Shown here one piece after another: positions 47,723-56,305 of a DNA stretch of 64,000 bases. The position numbers and the translations under genes were made by a program. The notes under the pieces are model-generated. The model was not told the origin of the DNA. It searched no databases and saw only the letters and a list, made by a program, of their open reading frames with translations. The stretch covers positions 1 to 64,000 of the forward strand of contig NZ_SOAW01000001.1 in assembly GCF_004364645.1 (NCBI RefSeq), in the 5' to 3' direction. Source of the stretch: Naumannella halotolerans (GTDB lineage Bacteria; Actinomycetota; Actinomycetes; Propionibacteriales; Propionibacteriaceae). The first letter of the stretch is position 1. Each line of letters opens with the position of its first letter.

Positions 47723-48502
47723 GTGGAGGCTTTGATCTATGCAGCGATTGTCGTGGTCTGGTTGGCCTACCTGATTCCGATGTTCCTGCGACGGCAGAAG
47801 GTTGCCGGTCAGGCGCCGATCCAGCCCATGGAGTCCGGTGTGCGCATGGTCCGTCGGCCGACGGTGGTCGAGGCCGAGGAGGCGGGTTCGTCGCTGGTGT
47901 CGACACCGCTGACCCGGCGGGCAGGGTTGTACAACCTGCGTCGTCGGGAGCTGCTGGCTGCCCGTCGCCGGCGCAATGTGCTGACACTGTTGATGTTCGC
48001 CACCACTGTCGTGTTGGTCCTCTGCGTCGCCGGCATCACGCCCTGGTGGGCAGTGGCCGTCCCCGGAGGGATGGTCATCGCCTTCCTCGTCCTGGCACGG
48101 GTTTCGGTGGTGTACCTGCGTCGTGATCTTGATCGTCGGCGCGACGCGCTGCTGCGCGACGGCGACGAGGAGGAGACGGTCGCGGTCTCCCTCGATCAGG
48201 TACGCCCCGGTGCGGCCGTCGAGGGTGTCGCCCTCGGTGTCCCCGACGACGAGGGTGGCCAGCTGTGGCAACCGCTGCCGATCACCTCGCCGACCTACGT
48301 CTCCCGTCCGGTTGCCGGGCGCTCGATCCGGACCATCGATCTCTCCACTCCGGCCTCGGCCCCCGCGGCCACCGACCATCAGGATCGCCCGGTGACGGCC
48401 GATGAGCCCACCGAGGCGATCAGCCGTACCGGCAGCACCGCGCTGTGGCGTGACGGCTCGCCCGAGGGCGAGCAACAGCGCCCCCGCGCCGTCGGCGAGT
48501 GA
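47723..48502 (+). CDS. GlpR/SepX-type membrane protein, putative divisome component
   Basis: A 259-residue membrane protein. TM1 is at the start (LIYAAIVVVWLAYLIPMFL), then a basic loop (RRAGLYNLRRRELLAARRRR), two further helices (VLTLLMFATTVVLVLCVAGI, VAVPGGMVIAFLVLARVSVV), and a long Thr/Pro/Asp-rich cytoplasmic tail. This layout and the position behind moeA and rimJ match GlpR of Corynebacterium (receptor of the gephyrin-like Glp) and SepX of Streptomyces. Its role in division is inferred from locus and topology. Start ATG 47723, or GTG close by. Confidence 0.75.
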   Translation: MEALIYAAIVVVWLAYLIPMFLRRQKVAGQAPIQPMESGVRMVRRPTVVEAEEAGSSLVSTPLTRRAGLYNLRRRELLAARRRRNVLTLLMFATTVVLVLCVAGITPWWAVAVPGGMVIAFLVLARVSVVYLRRDLDRRRDALLRDGDEEETVAVSLDQVRPGAAVEGVALGVPDDEGGQLWQPLPITSPTYVSRPVAGRSIRTIDLSTPASAPAATDHQDRPVTADEPTEAISRTGSTALWRDGSPEGEQQRPRAVGE

Positions 48503-48603
48503 GGCGCCGGTCGTAGTCGGCTCGGCCGGCCGGCCGGCAGTCGTAGTCGTCTCGGCCGGATCTTCACGGCGCTGCGCGGCCGATCACCCGCTCGCCTCTG
48601 CGT

Positions 48604-48663
48604 CTGTTCCGCAGGAAACGCACCCATCCGAGGGTTTTGAGTGCGTGTGCTGCGGAACGGATG
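48604..48663 (-). repeat. 60-bp palindromic-end repeat, copy C
   Basis: Same ends and same 60-bp length as copies A and B. The middle matches copy B in reverse (AAACGCACCCATCCG), so the element is inverted here. As with A and B, a G-rich stretch follows. Confidence 0.85.
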
Positions 48664-48728
48664 AGTGGGGGAGGTGCTCGTCCGCGGACCCTCTGCGAGT
48701 TCGGTCTTCATGAGTTCGGGCAGCAGCA

Positions 48729-48766
48729 GATCGCCATCACTCGACGCGCTCGGAGTGATGGCGATC
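48729..48766 (-). terminator. Hairpin after the GT4 gene
   Basis: Perfect 14-bp arms GATCGCCATCACTC and GAGTGATGGCGATC, ten-base loop. It is placed 26 bp past the glycosyltransferase stop codon. Confidence 0.75.
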
Positions 48767-48792
48767 GTTGCTGAGACTGTCGGCAGGCGAGG

Positions 48793-50115
48793 TCAGGCGG
48801 CGAGCGGCAGCCTGCCCAGCAACCTTTCGAAGACCAGTTGCCGGTCGAACTGCAGACCGTAGGCCCGGGCCGCGATGGCCATTGCCTCGCGCTGCATCGG
48901 GGTCAGTTCCATCGCCTTGTCCAGTTCCCGGGTGATGGACTCGGCATCGCCGGCTTCGATGATCATCGCCGTGTCACCGACCGCCTCACCGATCCCGCCG
49001 GTCAGGGCGGTGATCACCGGCCCGCCACCCGCGAGCATCTTCTCCACCAGGGCGATGCCGAAGGTCTCGGTGAACTCCGGACGCGGTTTGCTCGGCAGCA
49101 CATAGGCGGCACAACCGGCCATCAGCGCGGGCTTCTCCACGTCGTCGACGTCATCGAAGAAGACGATCCGATCGGCTACCCCGGAGCCCTCGGCGACGGA
49201 CTTGAAGTAGTCCTTGTCCGGACCGTTCCCGGCGATCACCAACTGCTTGTCCACACCTGCCTTGCAGTTGGCGAAACCTTCGATCAGGTCGTCCACGCCC
49301 TTGGCCAGGGCGAGCCGGGAGAGGAAGAGCACATAACCGTCGGCGGTCAATCCGCGACGCTCCAAGACCGCGGTGATCTCCTCGCGGCTCTGCTGCACGT
49401 ACGGGGTGGAGTCGATCGCCGGGTAGGAGATCTCCACCCGGTCGGCCAGCTGGGGTGCGAATCTGGTTCCGGCACGGGCATCGAGCTCGGTCGCCGAGCT
49501 GACGATCAACTCCTTGGTGTACTCCGAGACCGCCACACAATGATCATTGGCCAGATAGGTCGCCAAGATGTCGACCGCGGCCCCGAACCGTCCCTCGGCG
49601 ACACAGGAACGGACGACATTGGTGATGTCGGAACCGACCGCCTCGGCAATCGTGGTCACCCGACAGGGCAGACCGGCGGCCTCGGTGAGCCGGCGGGCAT
49701 CGACCACGGCCCGGTCGTGCGGGCTCAGGTAGAGCGACATGCAGACGGTCGGCGTACCGTCGGAGAACAGTTCGATCAATCTGCCGGTCAGGCCGGCCAG
49801 GTAACGGCCGTCGGGCACCTTGTAGTCGCCGACCGGTTCGGGCCGTTCGACAATGATCCCGGGTGAGTAGTCGGGAACGGTGTCCAGTGGCTTCAACGGC
49901 AGGCCGGCCTCGGCCAACCGGTCGATCGGCCAGCTGAGGATGCGTACCTCGTCGAATCCGCGTAGGCGGGCGACCTCGGCCAGGTTGCGGGCCTCGACCG
50001 AATGCCCGCAGATCACCGGGTCGGCGCGGACGACGATGACCATCCGACTGTTCACCGATGGGCTGAGGATCGAGAGTTCGCCGTTCTCCTGGGTGGCGTT
50101 GGGGTGGAGGGTCAT
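48793..50115 (-). CDS. GT4-family glycosyltransferase
   Basis: A GT-B fold transferase of about 440 residues. The C-terminal donor-binding half is clear: YVLFLSRLALAKGVDDLIEGF, LVIAGNGPDKDYF, AYVLPSKPRPEFTETFGIAL (E-x7-E-like motif) and GGPVITALTGGIGEAVGD. The N-terminal half includes CGHSVEARNLAEVARLRGF. The start ATG 50115 is best spaced from GAAGGTGAG; ATG 50121 is adjacent. It follows the GH92 gene by 47 bp on the same strand, forming an apparent operon. The donor sugar is not known; mannose or glucose is likely for the family. Confidence 0.82.
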   Translation of the reverse strand: MTLHPNATQENGELSILSPSVNSRMVIVVRADPVICGHSVEARNLAEVARLRGFDEVRILSWPIDRLAEAGLPLKPLDTVPDYSPGIIVERPEPVGDYKVPDGRYLAGLTGRLIELFSDGTPTVCMSLYLSPHDRAVVDARRLTEAAGLPCRVTTIAEAVGSDITNVVRSCVAEGRFGAAVDILATYLANDHCVAVSEYTKELIVSSATELDARAGTRFAPQLADRVEISYPAIDSTPYVQQSREEITAVLERRGLTADGYVLFLSRLALAKGVDDLIEGFANCKAGVDKQLVIAGNGPDKDYFKSVAEGSGVADRIVFFDDVDDVEKPALMAGCAAYVLPSKPRPEFTETFGIALVEKMLAGGGPVITALTGGIGEAVGDTAMIIEAGDAESITRELDKAMELTPMQREAMAIAARAYGLQFDRQLVFERLLGRLPLAA

Positions 50116-50162
50116 GGACATCTCACCTTCTTTCGACTCGGGTCTGTGGGTCCTGCGGTGGT

Positions 50163-52478
50163 TCAGCCGACGGCGGAGTGGAAGCCGATCGACGGCGGCC
50201 GGTTGTGCCTGCCCCACTCCGACGGCTCGGGGCCGAGCTCGATGTCCAGGCGCCCGCCCCGGCGGACGTCGGCAGCATCGATCCAGGTCTGTTGCAGCAA
50301 CTGGCCGTCCAACCAGGCCTCCTGCACGTACTGGTACGGCCCACCCCTGCTGGGGGTACGGAAACCCTGGGTGGTGATCTCGAACAATCCGCCGGGTACG
50401 CGCAGCCGGGCGGCGCGGACGTTCGGGGTGTTGATCAGGAAGCGGGACTGTCCGGTGACCGGGAACAGGCCGAGCGTGGCCCAGACGTACCAGGAGCTGA
50501 GGCCGCCGGAATCGTCATTGCCCGGCAGCCCGCCGGCGCCGGTACCGAACTGGTTCAACCAGGCCGACTGGATGATCTCGGCGGTCCGGTCGGGACGGCC
50601 GGTGTAATGGTAGGCCCACGGCGCGTCGAGATCGGGTTCGTTGTTCAACCCCTCGAAGCGGTTCAGCGCATATCCCGCGGCCATCTCCTCGATCCCGGGT
50701 TGCTGGCCGGGTTGGGTGACCGGCTCGGCGCCGTACCCGAAGAAGGCGTCCAACAAGGCGGTGTAGGCCTCATCGCCGCCGGACAGTTCGATCCGCGAGG
50801 CCATGTCGTGCACCAGCCGGAAGGAGTAGTTCCACTTGCCGCCCTCGTAGTAGGTCGAGTCGCGCAGCAGGCCGGTCTCGGGATCGAAGGCATTGCGCCA
50901 GTTCTGTGCCAGCTCGGCATAGCGCGCGGCGCCGGCATGATCGCCGACGTACTCGGCGACGATCGCGGTGCAGTGGAAGGCATGGGCCAGATCGAGGGTG
51001 TGACTGATCGGGTGGGTCAGCCCGCGGGTCATGTACTCCTCACCGTAGGAGCGGCGGAAATCGGCATCCATGAAACACAGGGCCCAGTCCCAGTCCACGC
51101 CACTGAGTCCGAGCTGGCACAGATCGGCCAGGAAGGGATGAGCCAGCGCGCTGCCCTGGCGGGCGAACCGGTCGGCGCCCTTGGCCATCCGATAGCCGAT
51201 CGGCAGGTTGCCCTCGTTCTCACAGATGTGCAGCAGGGCGATGCCGAGTTCGACCGCCCGCTCCGGCAGCACGGTGGTGAGCAGCGGTAGCTGGGTCCGG
51301 TAGATGTCCCACATGGTGCTCAGGTCGAAGGCGAACGGGCTGTTCATCGGCCACAAGGGGCTCTCGTTCAGCGCCATGCACGGTTTGATCAAGGAGTGGT
51401 ACAGCGCGGTGGAGAAGATCGTCCGGACGCCTGCGTCGTCGCTGTCGATCTCGATCAGGTCCAGATGATCACTCCAACTACGGGCGGTCTCGGTGCGCCG
51501 GGCGTCGAAGCTGGGCGGGATCGTACCGGTGAGCTCGTCCACCCCACCGCAGTCGCGGTACAGGCTGGCCCGGGCTTGTTCCACCCCGCGCAGGGAGAAT
51601 CCGATGCGTACCTCGATCTGCTGACCGGGTACGGCAGGGCCTCGCCACATCAGACCGAAGGAACGCAGGGTGGTGGCGCGGATGTAGTCGAAGTCGAGCC
51701 GGGTTCCGCCCTGCATCAGGCGCTGGTCGTACCACAGCGTCTGCCGCCAGCCGGGGACATCGCACTCGATGTGCACCGACAGCGGCACGCCCTCGACGAC
51801 GACCTCACCCTGAGCGACATTGGGGGAGACGATCTCCAGATGTGCCCGCAGCGGTACGGTCTCGCCGTGCGGGATCTCCAGCCCGCCGTGGGAGAAGTCG
51901 ATCACCACCCGGGCATCGCGATGGGCCTGGCCGAAGGTGTAACGGTGGACTGCCGATTTGGGGCCGACTGTCAGTTCGCAGTCGATCATCGAGCCCGGGT
52001 CGTCGGGGTCGACACCGGTCAGCCGGGTGCCGTACCAACCGGGTTGGGCTGCCTCGTCGACCATCCGCCAGGAATCGCCCAGGGCATCCAGCGGCTGCAC
52101 CATCGGGGTGACCCGGAAGTAGTTGTAGTACTTGCGGATGGCGCCGGTGCCGGACTGCTGGAAGTGGGTGAATCCGCTGATCTGCCCGGCGGGTCCGAGG
52201 CGCACGGGCACCCCCTCGGTGTTCAGCGCGTAGTTGGAGTACCCGGTCGGGTAGCCGCCGGAGTAGGCGCAGGCCGAGACCATGCCGAGCGGGTAGGTGG
52301 CTCCGGGATGGGTGTTGCCGACCTGCGGCTTCGGCCACCACCAGGTGGCTGCCAGCCCGACCGGGTCGGGCAGGTCGGTGGCGGCGGTCCCGATGAAGGG
52401 ATCGACCCAGGAGTAGTTGCCGGCCTGCTCGGCCCGAGGCCAGGCACCGGCATGCCCGATCGACGCATCTCGATGCAT
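50163..52478 (-). CDS. GH92 alpha-mannosidase-like glycosidase, apparently intracellular
   Basis: A 771-residue protein of glycoside hydrolase family 92, calcium-dependent exo-alpha-mannosidases. It starts YSWVDPFIGTAATDL, then VGNTHPGATYPLGMVS, SGFTHFQQSG, the catalytic-domain segment FDLSTMWDIYRTQLPLL, EGGKWNYSF and the signature GLPGNDDSGGLSSWYVW. Most GH92 enzymes are secreted; this one has no signal peptide from ATG 52478. Its pairing with a cytoplasmic-type glycosyltransferase suggests turnover of an internal mannoside or oligosaccharide (inference). Confidence 0.88.
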   Translation of the reverse strand: MHRDASIGHAGAWPRAEQAGNYSWVDPFIGTAATDLPDPVGLAATWWWPKPQVGNTHPGATYPLGMVSACAYSGGYPTGYSNYALNTEGVPVRLGPAGQISGFTHFQQSGTGAIRKYYNYFRVTPMVQPLDALGDSWRMVDEAAQPGWYGTRLTGVDPDDPGSMIDCELTVGPKSAVHRYTFGQAHRDARVVIDFSHGGLEIPHGETVPLRAHLEIVSPNVAQGEVVVEGVPLSVHIECDVPGWRQTLWYDQRLMQGGTRLDFDYIRATTLRSFGLMWRGPAVPGQQIEVRIGFSLRGVEQARASLYRDCGGVDELTGTIPPSFDARRTETARSWSDHLDLIEIDSDDAGVRTIFSTALYHSLIKPCMALNESPLWPMNSPFAFDLSTMWDIYRTQLPLLTTVLPERAVELGIALLHICENEGNLPIGYRMAKGADRFARQGSALAHPFLADLCQLGLSGVDWDWALCFMDADFRRSYGEEYMTRGLTHPISHTLDLAHAFHCTAIVAEYVGDHAGAARYAELAQNWRNAFDPETGLLRDSTYYEGGKWNYSFRLVHDMASRIELSGGDEAYTALLDAFFGYGAEPVTQPGQQPGIEEMAAGYALNRFEGLNNEPDLDAPWAYHYTGRPDRTAEIIQSAWLNQFGTGAGGLPGNDDSGGLSSWYVWATLGLFPVTGQSRFLINTPNVRAARLRVPGGLFEITTQGFRTPSRGGPYQYVQEAWLDGQLLQQTWIDAADVRRGGRLDIELGPEPSEWGRHNRPPSIGFHSAVG

Positions 52479-52810
52479 CTCAGGCTCCCGTCACCGTCCG
52501 TGCGGTGAACTGCGGGCACGGCTTCACCATGGGGCCGAAGCTACGACAGGACCGTAACGGCGGTGTTTCGCGGCGGTGACAAACGATGGCGTCCCAGCCG
52601 AGAAGTTGCTGAGGACTGCCTCGGGAAGAACTGGGCTGCGCGGGGATGTGTGGTGGGGACTACGACGGGGAAGAACCGGGACCGTGAGGGAGAACCGGGA
52701 CTGCGACGGTGGCCCGCCGCGGTGGACATCACCAGAGCCTGTCCCTGGCGGGGTGGTTGCGGATCGTGCCCGAGGTAGCCGGGACTGTGAACCACCGGCC
52801 GGAGACCGGG

Positions 52811-52897
52811 CATTTGTGGTCGGTATTCGGCCTTTGCTGCCGTAAATGGCAGCAGTGGCCGATTAGCGACTGTTTGTGCCAGTGGTCGGTCGAGAAG
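52811..52897 (+). repeat. 87-bp repeat with hairpin, copy 1
   Basis: From CATTTGTGGTCGG to GGTCGGTCGAGAAG, with the hairpin TGCTGCC-GTAAAT-GGCAGCA in the middle and TGGCCGATTAGCGACTGTTT after it. About 77 of 87 positions match copy 2. Confidence 0.85.
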
Positions 52898-53055
52898 CGG
52901 CATGGGTCGGTCGATGGGTCAGGGGTCAGCAAGCATGCCCCCGGTGCCGACCGCCGAACCGGTGGCCGAGGTCCGCCGGTCGTGAAGAGTCGGAGACGGG
53001 CGAGGTGAGAAGTGCGAAGGCAGATGATGGGCCTGTGAACAGGGCGCTGATCCGA

Positions 53056-53142
53056 CATTTGTGGTCGTCATAGGGCGATTGCTGCCGTATATGGCAGCAG
53101 TGGCCGATTAGTGACTGTTTGTGCCAGTGATCGGTCGAGAAG
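53056..53142 (+). repeat. 87-bp repeat with hairpin, copy 2
   Basis: Exactly the same length and orientation as copy 1. The hairpin is TGCTGCC-GTATAT-GGCAGCA: the loop changed while both arms stayed intact. Confidence 0.85.
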
Positions 53143-53192
53143 TGACCGGGGCCGCGGTCGGCGGGGTTGGAGGTCTCGGGGTTGGAGGCCTC

Positions 53193-53252
53193 GTGGTCGG
53201 TGGGCACGTGGTCGGTGGGCACGTGGTCGGTGGGCACGTGGTCGGTGGGCCC
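53193..53252 (+). repeat. 15-bp tandem repeat, four copies
   Basis: GTGGTCGGTGGGCAC at 53193, 53208 and 53223, with one changed base in the copy at 53238. Confidence 0.9.
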
Positions 53253-53402
53253 GGGTCGGTGACCTCGGGTCGGTGGGTTCGGGGTCGGCGTGTTGGCAGG
53301 TCAGTGGCAGGCGACCGGGATGGTTGACCGGGGAGGCCGGTTGCTGGGCCTGGGGGTCTTCTGGCCGGGGCAGGAGGGGTATCTGGTTCGGCAACCGGCA
53401 GG

Positions 53403-54221
53403 TCAGCGAAATCGGTGGCGTCTGCTGCGCAGGATCTGTGACAACGCGGCGGAGGTCCGATCCCAGTCCCCGAAAACCTGGAGATAGGTCAACCGGATCA
53501 CGCTGAAGCCTGCCCGTCGCAGTTCGAGGTCTCGGCGCCGATCAGTGGCATAGCTCGTGCTGTGGCTGTGGTGGGCCCGGCTGTCGGCCTCGAGGACCAG
53601 TGAATCGCCGACCAGCAGATCCACGTGTCCGACATCGGGGATCGGCACCTGGATCTTCACCGGAACCCCACGGAGTTCGAAGAACAACCGCAGTCGGGTC
53701 TCGGTGCCCGACTGTGCACCTGCGCGGACCCGCCGCAGGATCCGCTGCTTCTTCACCTGTCCGATTGCGGCGATCGTCCGGGCATCGGCGAGGGTGATCA
53801 GCTTCTGCTCCACAGCGGATTCGAGGACGATCACTGCGGTCTCTGCTTCGTGCCGCAGAACCGCGGACTCCAGGCTGTGCCACAGCGACATCGTCGGCGA
53901 GCGGTCGGGCCAGTTCTGCAGCCGATGATCGAGTCGATCCGGCGACCGCGGCGGCTGGTTCCGGCGGAAGAACACATGGGTGAACGAGTCCGGTGGTGTC
54001 CAGACCCCGTGCAGGCGGAGCACGCTCAGGCACCCCAGCCGACATCCCAGTCGGAGAGCGCCGAGGACTGCGGGGTCGGCGGTGCCGGTGGCATACCAAC
54101 CGTGTCCGATGTGCAGCAATCTGTTCTCGGCGATCGCACGGTGAAGCGCGGGGCGACCCGCACTACCGATCAGGTCGGCATGGGACCAGACACCGAGTGC
54201 GGGCAGATGGTCATGATTCAT
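53403..54221 (-). CDS. DUF559/Vsr-like nuclease-fold protein with AbiEi-like N-terminus
   Basis: About 272 residues from ATG 54221 (an upstream ATG at 54269 is possible). The N-terminal winged-helix-like part (GVWSHADLIGSAGRPALHRA, HIGHGWYAT) resembles AbiEi-type antitoxin heads. The C-terminal part (GHVDLLVGDSLVLEADSRAH, RRRDLELRRAGFSVIRLTY) fits the PD-(D/E)xK fold of DUF559/Vsr proteins, with Asp and Glu at catalytic positions. Such proteins are frequent and variable in actinobacteria and of unknown role; a defence function is only a guess. Tandem repeats flank both ends. Confidence 0.72.
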   Translation of the reverse strand: MNHDHLPALGVWSHADLIGSAGRPALHRAIAENRLLHIGHGWYATGTADPAVLGALRLGCRLGCLSVLRLHGVWTPPDSFTHVFFRRNQPPRSPDRLDHRLQNWPDRSPTMSLWHSLESAVLRHEAETAVIVLESAVEQKLITLADARTIAAIGQVKKQRILRRVRAGAQSGTETRLRLFFELRGVPVKIQVPIPDVGHVDLLVGDSLVLEADSRAHHSHSTSYATDRRRDLELRRAGFSVIRLTYLQVFGDWDRTSAALSQILRSRRHRFR

Positions 54222-54302
54222 CCAGTGATCGTGGAGCGAACTCGACCGCACTCGACCGCTCGGAGACACCCGGACGACACGGCAGCCGCGACGGGCGACA
54301 CC

Positions 54303-54392
54303 GAGGCGGGTGGCATCGAGGCGGGTGGCATCGAGGCGGGTGGCATCGAGGCGGGCGGCACCGAGGCGGGCGGCACCGAGGCGGGTGATGAG
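54303..54392 (+). repeat. 15-bp tandem repeat, about six copies
   Basis: GAGGCGGGTGGCATC at 54303, 54318 and 54333, GAGGCGGGCGGCACC at 54348 and 54363, and a partial unit at 54378. It lies upstream of the nuclease-like gene, in the gap before the MFS gene's end. Confidence 0.9.
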
Positions 54393-54513
54393 GTGTCAGT
54401 GCCACCGGCCAGTGCTCTCACCGTAGTTTGGCCTGGATCACCGACAGGGAGCTGGGGTTGGTCCGGGCGACGAGGCCGGTGCGGTGAACCGGTGTGATCC
54501 GACCCGGTGCCGA

Positions 54514-56160
54514 TCAGCGCAGCGTGTCGCGGATGCTCTGTCCTGCCTCGCCGATGTGGTCCAGCTCGTCGTGATCGCGCGCCGGCTCCTCGTGATCGTG
54601 CGCCGGCTCGTCCTGATCGCGCCTCAACTCGGCCTGATCGCGCGTCGGTTCGTGATGATCCTGCGCCTTCTCGGTCTGGCCCTGTGCCGGCTGGGCCTGT
54701 GCACCCGGCTCGTGGGCGACCGGTGGATCTGCCGACGACACCTCGTCACCGCCCGATCCGGCGACCCCGTCGTCCGGTTGCGTGGTGTCGCCCGACAGCG
54801 GCGGTACGGCCTCGGCATAGGCTGCGGACAGCCGACGGTACGGGCGGGAGACGAAGGCCACCACGACCGCCAGCAACATCACCAGGCTGGCTCCGACGAA
54901 GGCCAGTGCGATCCCGCGGGCTTCACCGTCACCGAGCAGCCAACCGAAGGTCTGCCGGCCCTCGCGGGACTCCATGTAGGGGATCAGCACGAACTCCGCC
55001 AGTGGGCCCACCAGGAACGACGACACCGGCGCGGCGGCGGCTTCCACACTGGCGGCGAAGCCGAACACACGTCCCTGTTTGGCGAACGGCACCACCCGCT
55101 GGATGATCGTCTGCTCCGTCGCCTCGGCCATCGGCGTCAGGCACATGAAGACCCAGATCCCCAGCGCATAGAGCCACCACAGCTCGCGGATGGCGAAGGT
55201 CATCCCGAGCAGGGCGATGCCGACGTTGACCAGCAGCATGGTACGTACCGGATTCTTGCCCAGACCGAACTTCGCCACCAGCATGCCGCCGATGATGAAA
55301 CCGGTGCTGGTGACACCGAGCACGACACCCCACGCCTCGACGCTGAACAGGGTCAGCCCGTAGGGATCCATGAGTGCCAGGAAGACACCGCCGACGAGGT
55401 TGTTGAAGGTGGAGAACAGGATCAGTGCGAGCAGTCCGGGCACCACCAGGACCGCCGGCAGCATCTCCCGCAGACCGAGGAACTTCGGTGCCTCCGCGCC
55501 GGCCTCGGCAGTGCTGACGATCCGCTCCTCGGGGATGGCGATGGTCAGCAGGTGCGCCAGCGCCAGCCCGGTCGCGGCGGTGGCGATGACCACCGTCCAG
55601 CCCATGCCGAGCAGGCCGATCGACAGTCCGGAGAAGACGCTGGTGACCATGAAGGCGAGGCCTTGGACCGTACCGACCAGACCATTGGCCCGGTCGCGGC
55701 GGTCGGCCGGGACGAGCAGGGTGACGGTCGTCGACAGCGCGATGTTCCGCAGGTGCTCCACCACGCCACCGATCAGGATGACACCGGCGAACAGCCAGAA
55801 CCAGGGTCGGCTCCAGTCGACCAGCGTGGTGACGTCGAAGATCAGGTAGAGCAGGCCGGCCAGCAGGTACGCACTCACGGTGATGCTGCTGGACAGCACC
55901 ATCACCGCCTTCTTCCGCATCCGGTCGACCAGACCGCCGAAGATCATCCCGAAGACGGCGATCAGCAGCATGTAGGAGCCGCCGATGATCGACGTGGCCA
56001 GCACCGAGCGGGTCTCCAGATAGGCCCAGAAGGTCAGGCCCCACCACAGATAACTGGAGGTGATGTTGGCGACTGCGGTGTTCACCAGCACTTGGTGGAA
56101 ACTGCGCATGGTCGCGCCGACCGGGCCCTGTGGCCGTGGGGTGGCGGTGCCGTCGGTCAT
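54514..56160 (-). CDS. MFS transporter with long charged C-terminal tail
   Basis: A 548-residue major facilitator. Twelve helices occupy residues 20-440, with the loop motif FGGLVDRMRKKAVMVL near residue 75 and VPADRRDRANGLVGTVQG near 155. The C-terminal 110 residues are hydrophilic, with Asp/His/Glu/Arg repeats (DHHEPTRDQAEL, DHEEPARDHDELDH). Such tails are unusual in this family and could bind metal or a partner. The promoter region has an 11-bp inverted repeat. Substrate unknown. Confidence 0.83.
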   Translation of the reverse strand: MTDGTATPRPQGPVGATMRSFHQVLVNTAVANITSSYLWWGLTFWAYLETRSVLATSIIGGSYMLLIAVFGMIFGGLVDRMRKKAVMVLSSSITVSAYLLAGLLYLIFDVTTLVDWSRPWFWLFAGVILIGGVVEHLRNIALSTTVTLLVPADRRDRANGLVGTVQGLAFMVTSVFSGLSIGLLGMGWTVVIATAATGLALAHLLTIAIPEERIVSTAEAGAEAPKFLGLREMLPAVLVVPGLLALILFSTFNNLVGGVFLALMDPYGLTLFSVEAWGVVLGVTSTGFIIGGMLVAKFGLGKNPVRTMLLVNVGIALLGMTFAIRELWWLYALGIWVFMCLTPMAEATEQTIIQRVVPFAKQGRVFGFAASVEAAAAPVSSFLVGPLAEFVLIPYMESREGRQTFGWLLGDGEARGIALAFVGASLVMLLAVVVAFVSRPYRRLSAAYAEAVPPLSGDTTQPDDGVAGSGGDEVSSADPPVAHEPGAQAQPAQGQTEKAQDHHEPTRDQAELRRDQDEPAHDHEEPARDHDELDHIGEAGQSIRDTLR

Positions 56161-56198
56161 CCGGACTCCTGAGCAGGTCTGCGGCTCCGCACGCCTGC

Positions 56199-56240
56199 CG
56201 TGTCGGTCCGTGACTCAGCGTAACCAAGGGGACCGACACG
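56199..56240. promoter_or_regulatory. Inverted repeat upstream of the MFS gene
   Basis: Perfect 11-bp arms CGTGTCGGTCC (56199-56209) and GGACCGACACG (56230-56240), 39 bp before the MFS start. It could be an operator or a leader hairpin. Confidence 0.55.
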
Positions 56241-56264
56241 TTCCCATCGATAAATCCGACAGGC

Positions 56265-56299
56265 ACCGGGGGCCGGCCAGCAGGGTGGCCGACCCCGGT
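56265..56299 (-). terminator. Hairpin after cysK
   Basis: ACCGGGG-GCCGGCCA pairs imperfectly with TGGCC-GACCCCGGT around a short loop, directly after the cysK pseudogene stop. Confidence 0.6.
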
Positions 56300-56305
56300 A
56301 GCGGC

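Larger units (their letters stand above)
48503..48792. other. 290-bp intergenic region with short repeats
   Basis: It contains two copies of GTCGTAGTCGKCTCGGCCGG-like sequence (48508-48560), repeat copy C (48604-48663), and a hairpin (48729-48766). No credible ORF. Confidence 0.6.
52479..53402. other. 924-bp repeat-rich intergenic region
   Basis: It contains two 87-bp repeats (52811, 53056) and a 15-bp tandem array (53193-53252). Short minus-strand ORFs exist (for example 52926-53237), and both 87-bp copies share a reading frame there, but no start or family supports a gene. Upstream part 52560-52760 is G-rich with loose repeats of GGGACTACGACGGGG type. Confidence 0.65.

Noticed and set aside
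52926-53237. Small minus-strand ORF covering repeat copy 2
   Set aside because: No ribosome site, and it reads through the 15-bp array as VPTDH repeats. The shared peptide is kept as a finding, not as a gene.
53193-54392. Possible CRISPR array
   Set aside because: The repeats are 15 bp, directly adjacent without spacers, and no cas genes are present.
54222-54497. A plus-strand frame encoding EAGGI/EAGGT repeats
   Set aside because: It is produced by the 15-bp array; the long frame it sits in is antisense to the nuclease gene and has no start signal of its own.
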